From Sorangium cellulosum (GTDB lineage Bacteria > Myxococcota_A > Polyangia > Polyangiales > Polyangiaceae): a stretch of DNA of 64,000 nucleotides. A program made the position numbers and the translations under genes. Location of the stretch: contig NZ_CP012673.1 in the NCBI RefSeq assembly GCF_002950945.1, forward strand, positions 6,710,501 to 6,774,500. The letters are read 5' to 3'. The notes under the pieces were generated by a model. It saw only the letters and a list, made by a program, of their open reading frames with translations, was not told the origin of the DNA and ran no database searches. Numbering within the stretch: position 1 is the first letter of the stretch; every line of letters starts with the position of its first letter. This document shows positions 45,777-54,413 of the stretch, piece by piece.

Positions 45777-46994
45777 ATGATGCGTGAGGTTTCCACGGCG
45801 AACGCGCTCGACTGGCAAGCGGAGGCTGTACTGGATCCGACCATTCGATTCCTGCGGTCTCCCTCGGCGCATGTGACCGAGCCACAGCGCATCTTCCTCA
45901 CCGGGGCGACTGGCTTTCTGGGCGCGTTCGTGCTGGACGAGCTCCTGCGCACCAGCAAGGCAGATATCTACTGTCTCGTTCGAGAGGATGAGAACGCACG
46001 AGCAGCCGAGAGGCTCCGCGCTCACATCGAGCGGCTCGGCCTCCGGGCCGCGTCGTGCGAGGGCCGCATCATCCCCGTCGCAGGAGATCTCTCCCTGCCC
46101 CTCCTCGGCCTACCGCGACCGCGGTTCGACGCCCTGGCCGAGGAGCTGGACGTGATTTATCACGTCGGGGGACAGGTCAACTTCTTCCTCCCTTACACGG
46201 CGCTGCGCGCGGCGAACGTCCAGGGTACCCAGGAAATCCTCCGGCTGGCGGGGAGCGGCCCGACCAAACCGGTGCATTACACCTCCTCGATGGCCGTGTT
46301 CTTCGGTCGGGCCCACCTCGAGGCCGGCCGCGTGAGCGAGCTGGACACGCCCGTCCTCGATCCCGGGGTCAAGAGCGGGTACACCCGCAGCAAATGGATC
46401 GCGGAGCAGCTCGTGGCGGCGGCCAGAGAGCGAGGGTTACCCGCCGCCATCTACCGCACGACCCGCATCACAGGGCACAGCCTGACGGGCGTCACGAGCA
46501 ACTGGAGAGACCTGCTGAACCGCCTGCTCAAAGGGTGTATCCTCCTGGGCTCGGCTCCGAGCTTGACGATCGACGTCTCGATGGTCCCGGTCGACTACGT
46601 GAGCCGGGCCATGGTCTGTCTGTCGAGGCAGCCGAGGTCGCTCGGGCGCGCGTTTCACCTGTTCCATCCGCGGCCGATCCCCTGGCGCGACCTCCTCCAG
46701 ATGGTCCGCGCGTCCGGCTACCCGCTGGTCGAGGTCGACCATGACGAGTGGCTCCTCAGGCTGAAGCGGGCGGCTGCGACCGATCATCCAGAACGGGAGT
46801 CTCTCGCGCAGCTCTGGATGCTCCTGAGCTCTCCGAACAGCCTGCTGGTCAAGAAGCCGCAGTACGACGCCCCCCACTCGCGGGAAGGGCTGGAAGGGAC
46901 GGATATCGTCTGTCCCCCGATCGACGAGGCCCTCATCGGGGCGTACGTCTCTTTCTTTCAGCGGAGCGGCTACTTCCCGCTCCCTGGCACGTGA
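45777..46994 (+). CDS. Stand-alone thioester reductase (SDR, NRPS R-domain type)
   Basis: A 405-residue NAD(P)-dependent reductase of the extended SDR group. It has Rossmann motif FLTGATGFLGAFVLDELL (about residues 40-57), YCLVRED, VIYHVGGQVNFFLPYTALRA, NVQGTQEILRLA, a catalytic Tyr/Lys pair in SGYTRSKWIAEQLV, and VPVDYVSRAMV. This is the pattern of R domains that reduce carrier-protein thioesters to aldehydes or alcohols, here without synthetase modules. ATG at 45777 is assumed; an earlier ATG at 45693 is possible. The MFS transporter gene starts 15 bp downstream, so the two are probably one operon. Confidence 0.82.
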   Translation: MMREVSTANALDWQAEAVLDPTIRFLRSPSAHVTEPQRIFLTGATGFLGAFVLDELLRTSKADIYCLVREDENARAAERLRAHIERLGLRAASCEGRIIPVAGDLSLPLLGLPRPRFDALAEELDVIYHVGGQVNFFLPYTALRAANVQGTQEILRLAGSGPTKPVHYTSSMAVFFGRAHLEAGRVSELDTPVLDPGVKSGYTRSKWIAEQLVAAARERGLPAAIYRTTRITGHSLTGVTSNWRDLLNRLLKGCILLGSAPSLTIDVSMVPVDYVSRAMVCLSRQPRSLGRAFHLFHPRPIPWRDLLQMVRASGYPLVEVDHDEWLLRLKRAAATDHPERESLAQLWMLLSSPNSLLVKKPQYDAPHSREGLEGTDIVCPPIDEALIGAYVSFFQRSGYFPLPGT

Positions 46995-47009
46995 GGAGCG
47001 GTATCTGGC

Positions 47010-48290
47010 GTGAACTCTCGATCCTTTCGTTATGCTCTCTTGTTCGCGCTCGCGCTCAGCGAGGTGCTGCCGATCGCGCTCCTGTCGCAGGCCCTCCCGG
47101 TGCTGATGCGCCGGAGCGGGGCGTCGATGCAGGAGATCGGGTTCCTGTTCCTGGCGATGTTCCCCTGGTCGCTCAAGGCGCTGTTCGCGCCGCTCATCGA
47201 CAGGCTGGGCGCGCGATCCACGTTCGGCCGCTACCGCGGCTGGCTCCTGTTCGCGCACCCGCTCATCCTGATCACCCTGGTCGTGGGCTCGTTCTTCGAC
47301 ATCCCGGAGCTGCTCCTGCACCACCGCGCCGCCGCGACGGCGGCGCTGCTCTGGCTCACCACGGTTTGCGCCCTGGCGGACGCGGCGTCGCACGGCTTGG
47401 CGGTCGGCTTGCTCTCCGCCGAGGAGCGGGGCCTCGGCAACGGCCTGCAGACCGCGGGGCTCATGGCCGGTCAGCTGGTCGGCGGCGGGCTGATGGTGAT
47501 CCTCGTCGGGCAGCTCGGCTGGCAGCCGGCGCTCCTCATCACCTCGGCGCTCCTCTTGCTGCCGCTCCCCGGCATCGCGCTCTACAAGGAGAGACCCGTG
47601 GATCCGTCGCGGATCATCACGCCGCGCGAGGTGCTGGCCCTCTTCCGGCAGCCACGCATGGGGCGGTGGCTGCTCGTGGTGGCGGCGATGCCGATCGGCG
47701 TGTCCTTGATGACCCCGGCCCTCGAGGTGATGCTCGTGGATCGCGGCCTCTCGCTCAAGGAGATCGGGCTGGCGATGGGGATCCTGTCCGGGATCGCCGG
47801 AGCCGTCGGCGGGCTCCTCGGAGGGTTCGCCGTGAAGCGGATCGGGCGGGAGCGCTCCTTCTACGCGCTCGGCGTCTTCTGCAGCCTGTGCCTCGGGCTG
47901 GTGCTCCTGCACAGCGTGGCCGTCGAGCGCGCGTTCCTGTACTTCGTGATCTCGGTGCCCGTCGTCGGCATCATGGCGCGCGCGACGATGCTCCACGTGC
48001 TCATGATGGACAGGAGCCGCCTCCACGTCGCCAGCACGGACTTCACCATCCAGTACACCGTGCAGCACGTCAGCAGGCTGCTCTGGGCGAGCGCCGGCGC
48101 CTTCGTCGCCGGACACTTCGGCGCGACGAGCGTCTTCGTCCTGGCGCCGGTGCTCACGCTCGCCGCGATGGGTCTGGCCGCTTGGCTGCTCGATCGCGCC
48201 GACTTCGAGCCGTCCCTGTCCCTCGACGAGGGCGGACCAGCGAAGGCTCATGAGGCCGCGCCCGCCTCGCCGCTCAAGGACGTATCCTAG
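47010..48290 (+). CDS. MFS transporter, AmpG/PAT-like
   Basis: A 426-residue inner-membrane protein with about 12 hydrophobic helices and a charged C-terminal tail. Helix 2 and the following loop, IGFLFLAMFPWSLKALFAPLIDRLG, match the peptide-acetyl-CoA (PAT/AmpG) and RhtX/FptX siderophore-uptake branch of the MFS. The 6/6 halves are separated by a cytoplasmic loop (KERPVDPSRIITPREV). The GTG start follows the thioester reductase after 15 bp. It may move the reductase product or a related compound; direction unknown. Confidence 0.83.
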   Translation: MNSRSFRYALLFALALSEVLPIALLSQALPVLMRRSGASMQEIGFLFLAMFPWSLKALFAPLIDRLGARSTFGRYRGWLLFAHPLILITLVVGSFFDIPELLLHHRAAATAALLWLTTVCALADAASHGLAVGLLSAEERGLGNGLQTAGLMAGQLVGGGLMVILVGQLGWQPALLITSALLLLPLPGIALYKERPVDPSRIITPREVLALFRQPRMGRWLLVVAAMPIGVSLMTPALEVMLVDRGLSLKEIGLAMGILSGIAGAVGGLLGGFAVKRIGRERSFYALGVFCSLCLGLVLLHSVAVERAFLYFVISVPVVGIMARATMLHVLMMDRSRLHVASTDFTIQYTVQHVSRLLWASAGAFVAGHFGATSVFVLAPVLTLAAMGLAAWLLDRADFEPSLSLDEGGPAKAHEAAPASPLKDVS

Positions 48291-48349
48291 CGCGCAGGGA
48301 GTCAGCTCGTGCAGCGGGCCGCGGTCCATCGGGGTCCATCCTTGGCGGT

Positions 48350-49564
48350 TCAGGGAGAGCCGACGGTCGCGCCCCGCTCTTGCGGCATGTATCGCTGGTA
48401 ATCGCGCGCGGTGCCGCCGCGGCGCACGGCTGCGGCCATCGCGCGCAGCGCAGGGCCGGTGTGCGCGTAGAACATCTTGTAGCCCTCGCACAGGTGGTTC
48501 AGGCCGGGGTCTCCGTCCGGCGTCTGCTTGACGCGGTGAGCGGGGCAGCCCCCGTAGCAGAACTTCACGAAGTCGCACTCTCGGCAGTACCGCGGCAAGG
48601 TGTCGAGTTTGTCCTGCCCGAACCGCGCCTGCTGCGGCCCGTCCACGAGCACGGACAGGTGCTTCTTCGTGAGGTTGCCGAGCAGGTGCTCGGGCGTCAC
48701 GAAGTGGTCGCAGCTGTACAGATCTCCGTTGTGCTCGACGGCGAGCGCCCGCCCGCAGGTGCGCGCGTGCACGCACAGCGTCGACGGGAACCCCAGGGTG
48801 ATCCCCAGCATCATGTCGAAGTGCTGGACGAAGATCTCGCCGACGTCCTCCGCGATCCACGCGTCCCACACCGCGGTCAGGAACCGGCCCCACTGCTCCG
48901 GCTCGACCGCCCGGTCCGTGAGCTTGCCGTCCCTGTGCTCCACGATGGGGATGAGCTGCATGAAGCGCGAGCCGATCTCCTTCAGGAAGCGATAGACGCT
49001 GGCCCCGTGATCGCCGTTGTCGCGCTGCACCACGGTGAGCGTGTTGAACTCCACGTTGTTGCGCTTCAGGGCCTCGAGCCCCTTCATCACGCGCTTCCAG
49101 GTGCCGCGGCCCTCCAGGTCGAGGCGGTAGCGGTCGTGCTTCCGCTCGGGCCCGTCGATCGAGATGCCCACGAGGAAGCCCTCGTCGCGCAGGAACGCGC
49201 ACCACGCGTCGTCGAGGAGCATGCCGTTCGTCTGCAGCGAGTTGGTCACGCGCTGGCCGGGGCGCGCGTGTTTCTTCTGCAGCGCCACCGCGCGCCGGAA
49301 GAAATCGATCCCCATCAGCGTGGGCTCGCCGCCTTGCCACGAGAAGCCGACCTCCTCCGCGGTGGGCGGCTGGGCCTCGATGTACTGCTGGACGTAGCGC
49401 TCGAGCACGTCGTCCGCCATGCGGAAGGAGCCGCGGGCGGGGTAGTCGTACAGGCGCTCCTTGTCCAGGTAGAAGCAATACTCGCAGTTGATGTTGCAGA
49501 TCGCGCCGATCGGCTTGGTGATGATGTGGAAGGGCGCGCGCGCTGTCTGTTGATCAGGTGTCAT
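48350..49564 (-). CDS. Anaerobic sulfatase maturase (radical SAM, SPASM)
   Basis: A 404-residue iron-sulfur enzyme predicted to convert the sulfatase active-site Cys (or Ser) to formylglycine. The radical-SAM cluster motif is CNINCEYC (Cys23, Cys27, Cys30) followed by FYLDKE, with GGEPTLMG as the SAM-binding region. The SPASM part holds CGRALAVEHNGDLYSCDHFV and CRECDFVKFCYGGCP. The start at ATG 49564 has GGAGAG just upstream; the longer frame lacks support. The same-strand Cys-type sulfatase lies 1.4 kb upstream and is the obvious substrate. The two are separated by a repeat-bearing spacer. Confidence 0.93.
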   Translation of the reverse strand: MTPDQQTARAPFHIITKPIGAICNINCEYCFYLDKERLYDYPARGSFRMADDVLERYVQQYIEAQPPTAEEVGFSWQGGEPTLMGIDFFRRAVALQKKHARPGQRVTNSLQTNGMLLDDAWCAFLRDEGFLVGISIDGPERKHDRYRLDLEGRGTWKRVMKGLEALKRNNVEFNTLTVVQRDNGDHGASVYRFLKEIGSRFMQLIPIVEHRDGKLTDRAVEPEQWGRFLTAVWDAWIAEDVGEIFVQHFDMMLGITLGFPSTLCVHARTCGRALAVEHNGDLYSCDHFVTPEHLLGNLTKKHLSVLVDGPQQARFGQDKLDTLPRYCRECDFVKFCYGGCPAHRVKQTPDGDPGLNHLCEGYKMFYAHTGPALRAMAAAVRRGGTARDYQRYMPQERGATVGSP

Positions 49565-49873
49565 AAACTCTCCGGGTTTGCGAGACTGTTGGAGGCCGGC
49601 TCCGCCCGGCGGAGCGCGTCGGGCGGAGGCTCCTGCTGAAATCCATGCCTGGTGGACGCTCTCGACCGAGCCGATCTCAGCCCGCGGCGAGCCTCGCAGC
49701 GTGATGTGCGTCAGCCCCGTGCCGCACACCGCGTCGCCCCCCGGCTCGCCGGACGGATGGATCCGGTGATCGGAGCGTCCAAGGACAGCGAGACTCGCTG
49801 CCTCAGCGTCTTGCCCACGACGGCCATCCCCGCACGCGGATTGCCGGTCGCGGCGGGCCTGGCAAGTGTTGTT

Positions 49874-50109
49874 TTACCGATGACGACTCGGAGTTGATTG
49901 GCGAGAACCACGAAAAATCACGCTCGGTTCCTGGACGATGCGGCGCAGATCACGGCGCCCGCGCGCCGCGGAGCTCCGCGCGTGGCCGGCGCGGCCGGGC
50001 GCGCTGCGCGGATCGACGAAATCTGCCGGCGTTTCCGGAGCGGCGCCGGGTGCTCGCTCGCCAGCCGAAAGCAGGGCGATACAACGGAATGCGGTCAGAT
50101 CGCGCACGG
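49874..50109 (+). repeat. Dispersed repeat, copy A
   Basis: About 235 bp sharing ordered blocks with copy B (53436-53670, same orientation) and copy C (53935-54138, inverted). CGGAGTTGATTGGC is identical in A and B. GAGCTCCGCGCGTG is identical in A (49971-49984), B (53533-53546) and C (complement of 54050-54063). A ...CCGGCGCG.CCGG run follows in all three. The copies are diverged, so the family is old. Confidence 0.7.
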
Positions 50110-50536
50110 GGTAAGAGCGCGCATGCGGCGTCACGGACGCGAGCGCGCTGCGCGTCCCACGCGCAGGCAGCGGGCCCATCGACCGGAGCGCCCGTGGAGC
50201 TCTGGGAGTCATCGCTGGCGGCGCCGCGGCGGCGCGCCTCTTGCCGGGCCCGCCGCGGGCGAGCGCCGTCCGCCGAGGGTTTGTCGGCGCTCCTCGGAAA
50301 CCGCGTGAATTTGGACAGCCCGGGTTGTGGGGGGCGCGAGCCGGCGAGGTCTCGCCGGTCACCTGGGGGTAAGTCAGCGCGGCCGGCCGCGCGGCGGCAG
50401 GCGCGCTTCCGAGAGCGCCGCCGAAGAAAAGTAACGCATCCAGGACGCGAAGAAGTTGGCCCTTGTCCGACGCTCTCGTCACCGCCCGCGTCGAGCTCCA
50501 TGACGGCGCCGACGACGGGCGGCGAGGAGCTTGGAC

Positions 50537-50632
50537 ATGGACTCGATCTGGATGGCCATCGCACCGGGCCCGCGGGCAACGCGCGTGATCGCGATGCAGG
50601 GAGCGAGCGAGACGCTGCTGAAGTGTTACTGA
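50537..50632 (+). pseudogene. Truncated 31-codon gene start
   Basis: The ATG at 50537 with GAGGAG upstream begins a frame reading MDSIWMAIAPGPRATRVIAM then GASETLLKCY and a stop. The composition is protein-like and the ribosome site is good, but the frame is far too short and no continuation is found in other frames. Probably the 5' end left by a deletion; family not recognised. Confidence 0.35.
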
Positions 50633-50956
50633 GCACCGTCGTTGATGCCGATGGTGCGCTTGTCGATCCAGCTCTTTGATGGCGGGGCGGCCGGCCCACC
50701 GCAGCGCACCATCGCTGAGGCGGATCATGGTCGATGGCGACGTTGTCCGGGGGCGGCAAGCTGCCAGGGCGTTCCCCGGCCATGCATTGCGCCAAGCCCC
50801 CCATCGCCGATAATTCCGAGCTCCGTCAACTGCGAAGCGCGCAGGGTTGGGGCGAGAACGCTGCCATTCGCCTTTCGAGCAAGGTCCGGTCCGCCGGGGG
50901 TCCACCCCGAATTCGCGGCCAATGTCACCTACCCTCGGGCTGGCAGGCCGCCCCGG

Positions 50957-53374
50957 TCAGAGCGTCTGGAAGTACAGGTTGTACTGCCCGTCGTTGATCA
51001 GCGCCATGCTGCGCAGGTCGGAGTTGGCCGGAGCCCCGACGATGGTGCCGCGGCTGAGGTACGTGTAGCAGCCCTGCGCCGCCTGGTAGATGCCCTGGTA
51101 GACCGTCGTGTTGCTGCCGATCTGGAGGGCCGCGACGCCGTATTGCTGGCCGTCGAAGAGGACGGCCCACCGCCCCCAGTCGGCGTCGGCGGGGAAGCCG
51201 GTCACCGGGATGGTGGCCGGGATCGAGCTCTGGCCGTAACTCCAGGTCCCCGTGCGGAGGTCCAGCGTCGCGCGGTAGAGCACCGGCTCCCGGCCGAGGC
51301 GGCGCATGCACAGGTGATACGATTCCCCGTCCGAGAGCATCCCGAAGTAGCTGGTGTCGGTGTCCGCCGGGAAGCCGGCGAGGCGCATCGTCGTCATGCC
51401 GAGGTGTCCGTATACAAGCGAGGTGCCATCGTAGGCGAACGCGTACAGAGCGTCGGTGGTGGTGCCCTGGAAGCAGCAGAAGCGGTAGGTCTGGCCGTCG
51501 AAGAGCAGCGACCAGCGGGTCAGATCGGCGTCCTTCGGCGCGCCTCTGATCGGGATGTTGAACGGCTGCTGGATACCATATTTGTAGTTGAACGAGGCGT
51601 CCGCCGTGAGCTGGTTCAACGACGGCGGGTTCGCCGAGTGGGGCGTCGCGGGCATCGGCGGGAAGACCAGCGGCGGTCGAGCCGGGTAGTTGGCCGAGAC
51701 CAGCTCCGCGGGCACGCCGCCGTCCAGGCGCTCTCTGGCCATCACCTGATAGAGCTCCCTGATCTTGCCGGCATAGGACGAATCATCCATGCTGAGCAAA
51801 TGGTCTATCTGCACACCGGGGTCTTTCGGATCATCCACGAGCTTGCACAGCTCCCATCTGTAGATGTCGGCCGTCCCGTCGTCGTGGTAGTCCGGCGTTG
51901 TCCCGTTCGTTGGGTCGTTCACCGGGCGCCGGTAACAACTGAGCTTGTAGGTGCCGTCGGAGACCGAGGCGTGCTTGGGGACGTTGCCCTGCGTCTTGAC
52001 GGGAAACTGCTGGCTGAAGAGGTAGGACCGCACGGGGCCCGCGGTCTTCTTGAGGTACGGCTTCATGCTGGACGAGTCCGTCGCCGGACCGGCGCTCGCC
52101 CCGGCGATGTCGAGGGTCGTCCTGTAGATATCCATGATGTGGGCCAGGCCGTCGCTGTTCGTAGCGATCACCGAGCTGTCGAGGTAGCACGGGGCGCCGC
52201 CGGTGAGCTTGCCGCCGTCGGCGACGATCATCGGCACGTGCATCCCGCCGATGTGCCACCAGCCCTTGTCGTCGCGCGGGACACCATCGAGGTCCACGGT
52301 CGTGGCCGGGTCCGCGTCCTGCGTGCCGTTGTCCCCCACGAAGAAGATGACGGTGTTCGCGAGCTGCGTCTTGAGCGCCGGATCGTTCAGGAGCTGGCCG
52401 AGGTAGTAGTCCATCGACTCGATCATCGCGATGAACATCTGCTGTGGCGTGGGGTTGTCCGGCAGCGTGATGTGGTACGTGCCCTTGGGCGGGACGTGGT
52501 AGGGGTCGTGAGGCATGGTGATGGTCAGCGCCACCAGCCACGGCTGCGTCTGCGCCTTGATCCACGCGCCGGCCGATGTGATCTGATCCGCCGTCGCATA
52601 GAGGTCCTTGCGCTTGAACGGCGCGGAGTCCACCTCCCTGGTCTTCGCCGCCAGATCGTCGATGTTCTTTTCCCAGGCGTAATAGCTCACATCCGGCTGA
52701 GCATCGGCGAACCTCGGCTCGCAAACGCTCTCGAGGTAGGCGCGGAGCTGCGGGATGAGGGCGTCGCGCTTGGCCTTCTCGTTCTGGCTCGTGCATCCGG
52801 TGAGGCTCTGGAGACTGAAGCGGCTGGGGCTTTGCAGGCTCGGATTGTTCGACAGGTCCACGTCGTAGCAGTTCTTCGCGACCGGGCGCACGCCACCCCC
52901 GTAGATGCCCTCGAAGTGGTCCCAGCCCCAGTCGGTCGGAGTCTGCCCCGCCACCTTAGTGTCCGTGGGCTTATTCGGGCTCCCCAGATCCCATTTCCCG
53001 AACATGGCACAGCGGTAGCTCGGCTTCTGGCTCTTCAACACCTGCGCGAGCATCGGCATGGGGGAGTTGGTGTCCGTGGTCTTCGCGCGCAGCGGATAGC
53101 CCGAGGGCTCGGGGTAGCCGACGTTCGTCTTCCACGGGTTCAGCCCCGTGAACAGGCTGGCCCGCGTCGGTGAGCACACGGGTTGTGCCCACGCGCGGGT
53201 GAAGTGGATCCCGCTCTGGAGCAGCTTCCCCAGCGTCGGCAGAGGCGAGGGCGCCTGCGCCGCATACTGGTAGTCGGTCTTGCCGATCTTGGCGATGACC
53301 TGGCCATTGTTGATCCGGAGCGCGTCGACCCCGAGATCGTCGGCGACGATGATCAGAATATTCGGTGTGGACAT
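50957..53374 (-). CDS. Cys-type sulfatase without signal peptide, with C-terminal repeat domain
   Basis: An 805-residue sulfatase. The start is secure: GGAGG lies about seven bases before the ATG at 53374, and the protein opens directly on the catalytic fold (NILIIVADDLG, metal Asp12/Asp13), leaving no room for a signal peptide. The modification motif CSPTRASLFTG has its Cys at 67. Further alkaline-phosphatase-superfamily blocks are MFGKWDLG, VIFFVGDNGTQ and WWHIGGMHVP. Residues about 595-805 form four repeats of about 50 residues with the shared pattern P.DAD..RW..LFDGQ.Y, probably a beta-propeller or carbohydrate-binding part. The maturase encoded 1.4 kb downstream is a likely partner. Substrate unknown; a cytoplasmic site is implied unless export is non-classical. 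Confidence 0.92.
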   Translation of the reverse strand: MSTPNILIIVADDLGVDALRINNGQVIAKIGKTDYQYAAQAPSPLPTLGKLLQSGIHFTRAWAQPVCSPTRASLFTGLNPWKTNVGYPEPSGYPLRAKTTDTNSPMPMLAQVLKSQKPSYRCAMFGKWDLGSPNKPTDTKVAGQTPTDWGWDHFEGIYGGGVRPVAKNCYDVDLSNNPSLQSPSRFSLQSLTGCTSQNEKAKRDALIPQLRAYLESVCEPRFADAQPDVSYYAWEKNIDDLAAKTREVDSAPFKRKDLYATADQITSAGAWIKAQTQPWLVALTITMPHDPYHVPPKGTYHITLPDNPTPQQMFIAMIESMDYYLGQLLNDPALKTQLANTVIFFVGDNGTQDADPATTVDLDGVPRDDKGWWHIGGMHVPMIVADGGKLTGGAPCYLDSSVIATNSDGLAHIMDIYRTTLDIAGASAGPATDSSSMKPYLKKTAGPVRSYLFSQQFPVKTQGNVPKHASVSDGTYKLSCYRRPVNDPTNGTTPDYHDDGTADIYRWELCKLVDDPKDPGVQIDHLLSMDDSSYAGKIRELYQVMARERLDGGVPAELVSANYPARPPLVFPPMPATPHSANPPSLNQLTADASFNYKYGIQQPFNIPIRGAPKDADLTRWSLLFDGQTYRFCCFQGTTTDALYAFAYDGTSLVYGHLGMTTMRLAGFPADTDTSYFGMLSDGESYHLCMRRLGREPVLYRATLDLRTGTWSYGQSSIPATIPVTGFPADADWGRWAVLFDGQQYGVAALQIGSNTTVYQGIYQAAQGCYTYLSRGTIVGAPANSDLRSMALINDGQYNLYFQTL

Positions 53375-53435
53375 AGCTTATCCTCCATCGCCTCCCCGGT
53401 GCCTCCTGAGCCTCCCGAGGATGCGGGTTACGGTT

Positions 53436-53670
53436 CTACCGATCGCGACCCGGAGTTGATTGGCAGAAGCCATCAAAGATCACGCTCGGCTTATGGAACA
53501 AGCGGCGCCGATCACGATGATCGCGCGCCGCTGAGCTCCGCGCGTGTCCGGCGCGACCGGAAGCGCAGCGCGGGCAGGCGGGATCGCCGCCATTTCCGGC
53601 GCGGCACCGAGGGTGGGCTCCACGTCGAAAGGAGGCCGAAATGACGGGATGCGGCCTGATCGCGCGCACC
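53436..53670 (+). repeat. Dispersed repeat, copy B
   Basis: Same orientation as copy A. Aligned blocks include ACCGAT, CGGAGTTGATTGGC, ATCACGCTCGG, GAGCTCCGCGCGTG and a final GATCGCGCGCAC. Copies A and B are direct repeats on either side of the sulfatase gene. B begins about 60 bp before that gene's start. Confidence 0.7.
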
Positions 53671-53934
53671 GTACAATCAGGCGAACTCGCGGTTCGCGCG
53701 CCGCGTATAGGGAAAGCCTCATGTGACCGCCCACGGAGCTGCCGCGGTGGAGACGACATCTCTTCTGACGCACGAAGTGAGCGACTGTCGCTGATCACAC
53801 CACAACCGCGTTCGACCAGCTCACGTCGACTCCTGCCGGGTGCATCCGGAGGCGGCGCCCCGCCCGGCGGAGCTGGCTCGCCAGAGGGCTTTTCTCTGCG
53901 CAGCGCGGGCTCGGCTCCCTCTCCTGCGTACACG

Positions 53935-54138
53935 CTTCGTCCGGATTTCGTCGTTTTGACCTGCCTCCGCCCGGGGAGCTCCACCTCGGTGCCGCGCCGG
54001 AAAGGGCGGCAGCGCACGTCGATCCGCGCAGCGCTCCCGGCCGCGCCGGCACGCGCGGAGCTCCGCTGCCCACCGGCGTCATGATCCACACCGCATTATT
54101 TGGAGAACTGGCGTGGTTTTTGGTCGATTCTTCCAATC
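53935..54138 (-). repeat. Dispersed repeat, copy C (inverted)
   Basis: The reverse complement starts with GATTGG, then AAAAACCACGCC, GCGGAGCTCCGCGCGTG, CCGGCGCGGCCGGG and CTGCGCGGATCGACG. It follows the order of copy A, and several blocks are closer to A than B is. Inverted relative to B. Confidence 0.68.
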
Positions 54139-54413
54139 AAAGATCGGCCGTGCTCGGTAAATAGAACGGTGCCAGGCCCGCCTCGCTGGGCGGGACGCGG
54201 ACACCGAAGCTTGCCGATGAGCGCTGCTGGAGAGGGCGCTGCTGAGGACAGCGACATGGGGCGCTGCCGTCATGGTGTCCCCGGAGCTCGGCGTCGCCGC
54301 GCCCGGGGCGCGCGGCGCTCCTCCAGGATCACAGGATCACGCGCTTTGATGAGCGTTCACCTAGCAACACTCCAACAGACTGCGCAGCGTGCTGGTGTGG
54401 GGGAATTGTCGTC

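Larger units (their letters stand above)
49565..50956. other. Spacer between maturase and sulfatase with repeat A and gene debris
   Basis: No intact gene. It holds dispersed repeat copy A and, at 50537-50632, a plus-strand start with GAGGAG eight bases upstream that codes for 31 residues (MDSIWMAIAPGPRATRVIAM) and then stops. That looks like the 5' end of a lost gene. Frames elsewhere are Arg/Ala/Pro-rich artefacts. Confidence 0.4.
53375..54413. other. Spacer with repeats B and C, no supported gene
   Basis: Contains repeat copies B and C facing each other, about 265 bp apart. The 54139-54413 part is the promoter region of the CHAT operon; GGGGA lies nine bases before its ATG. No gene is supported. 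Confidence 0.4.

Noticed and set aside
46437..49478. 1000-codon minus-strand frame over the thioester reductase and MFS genes
   Set aside because: Antisense shadow; the recognised domains lie on the plus strand here and on the minus strand in another frame for the maturase.
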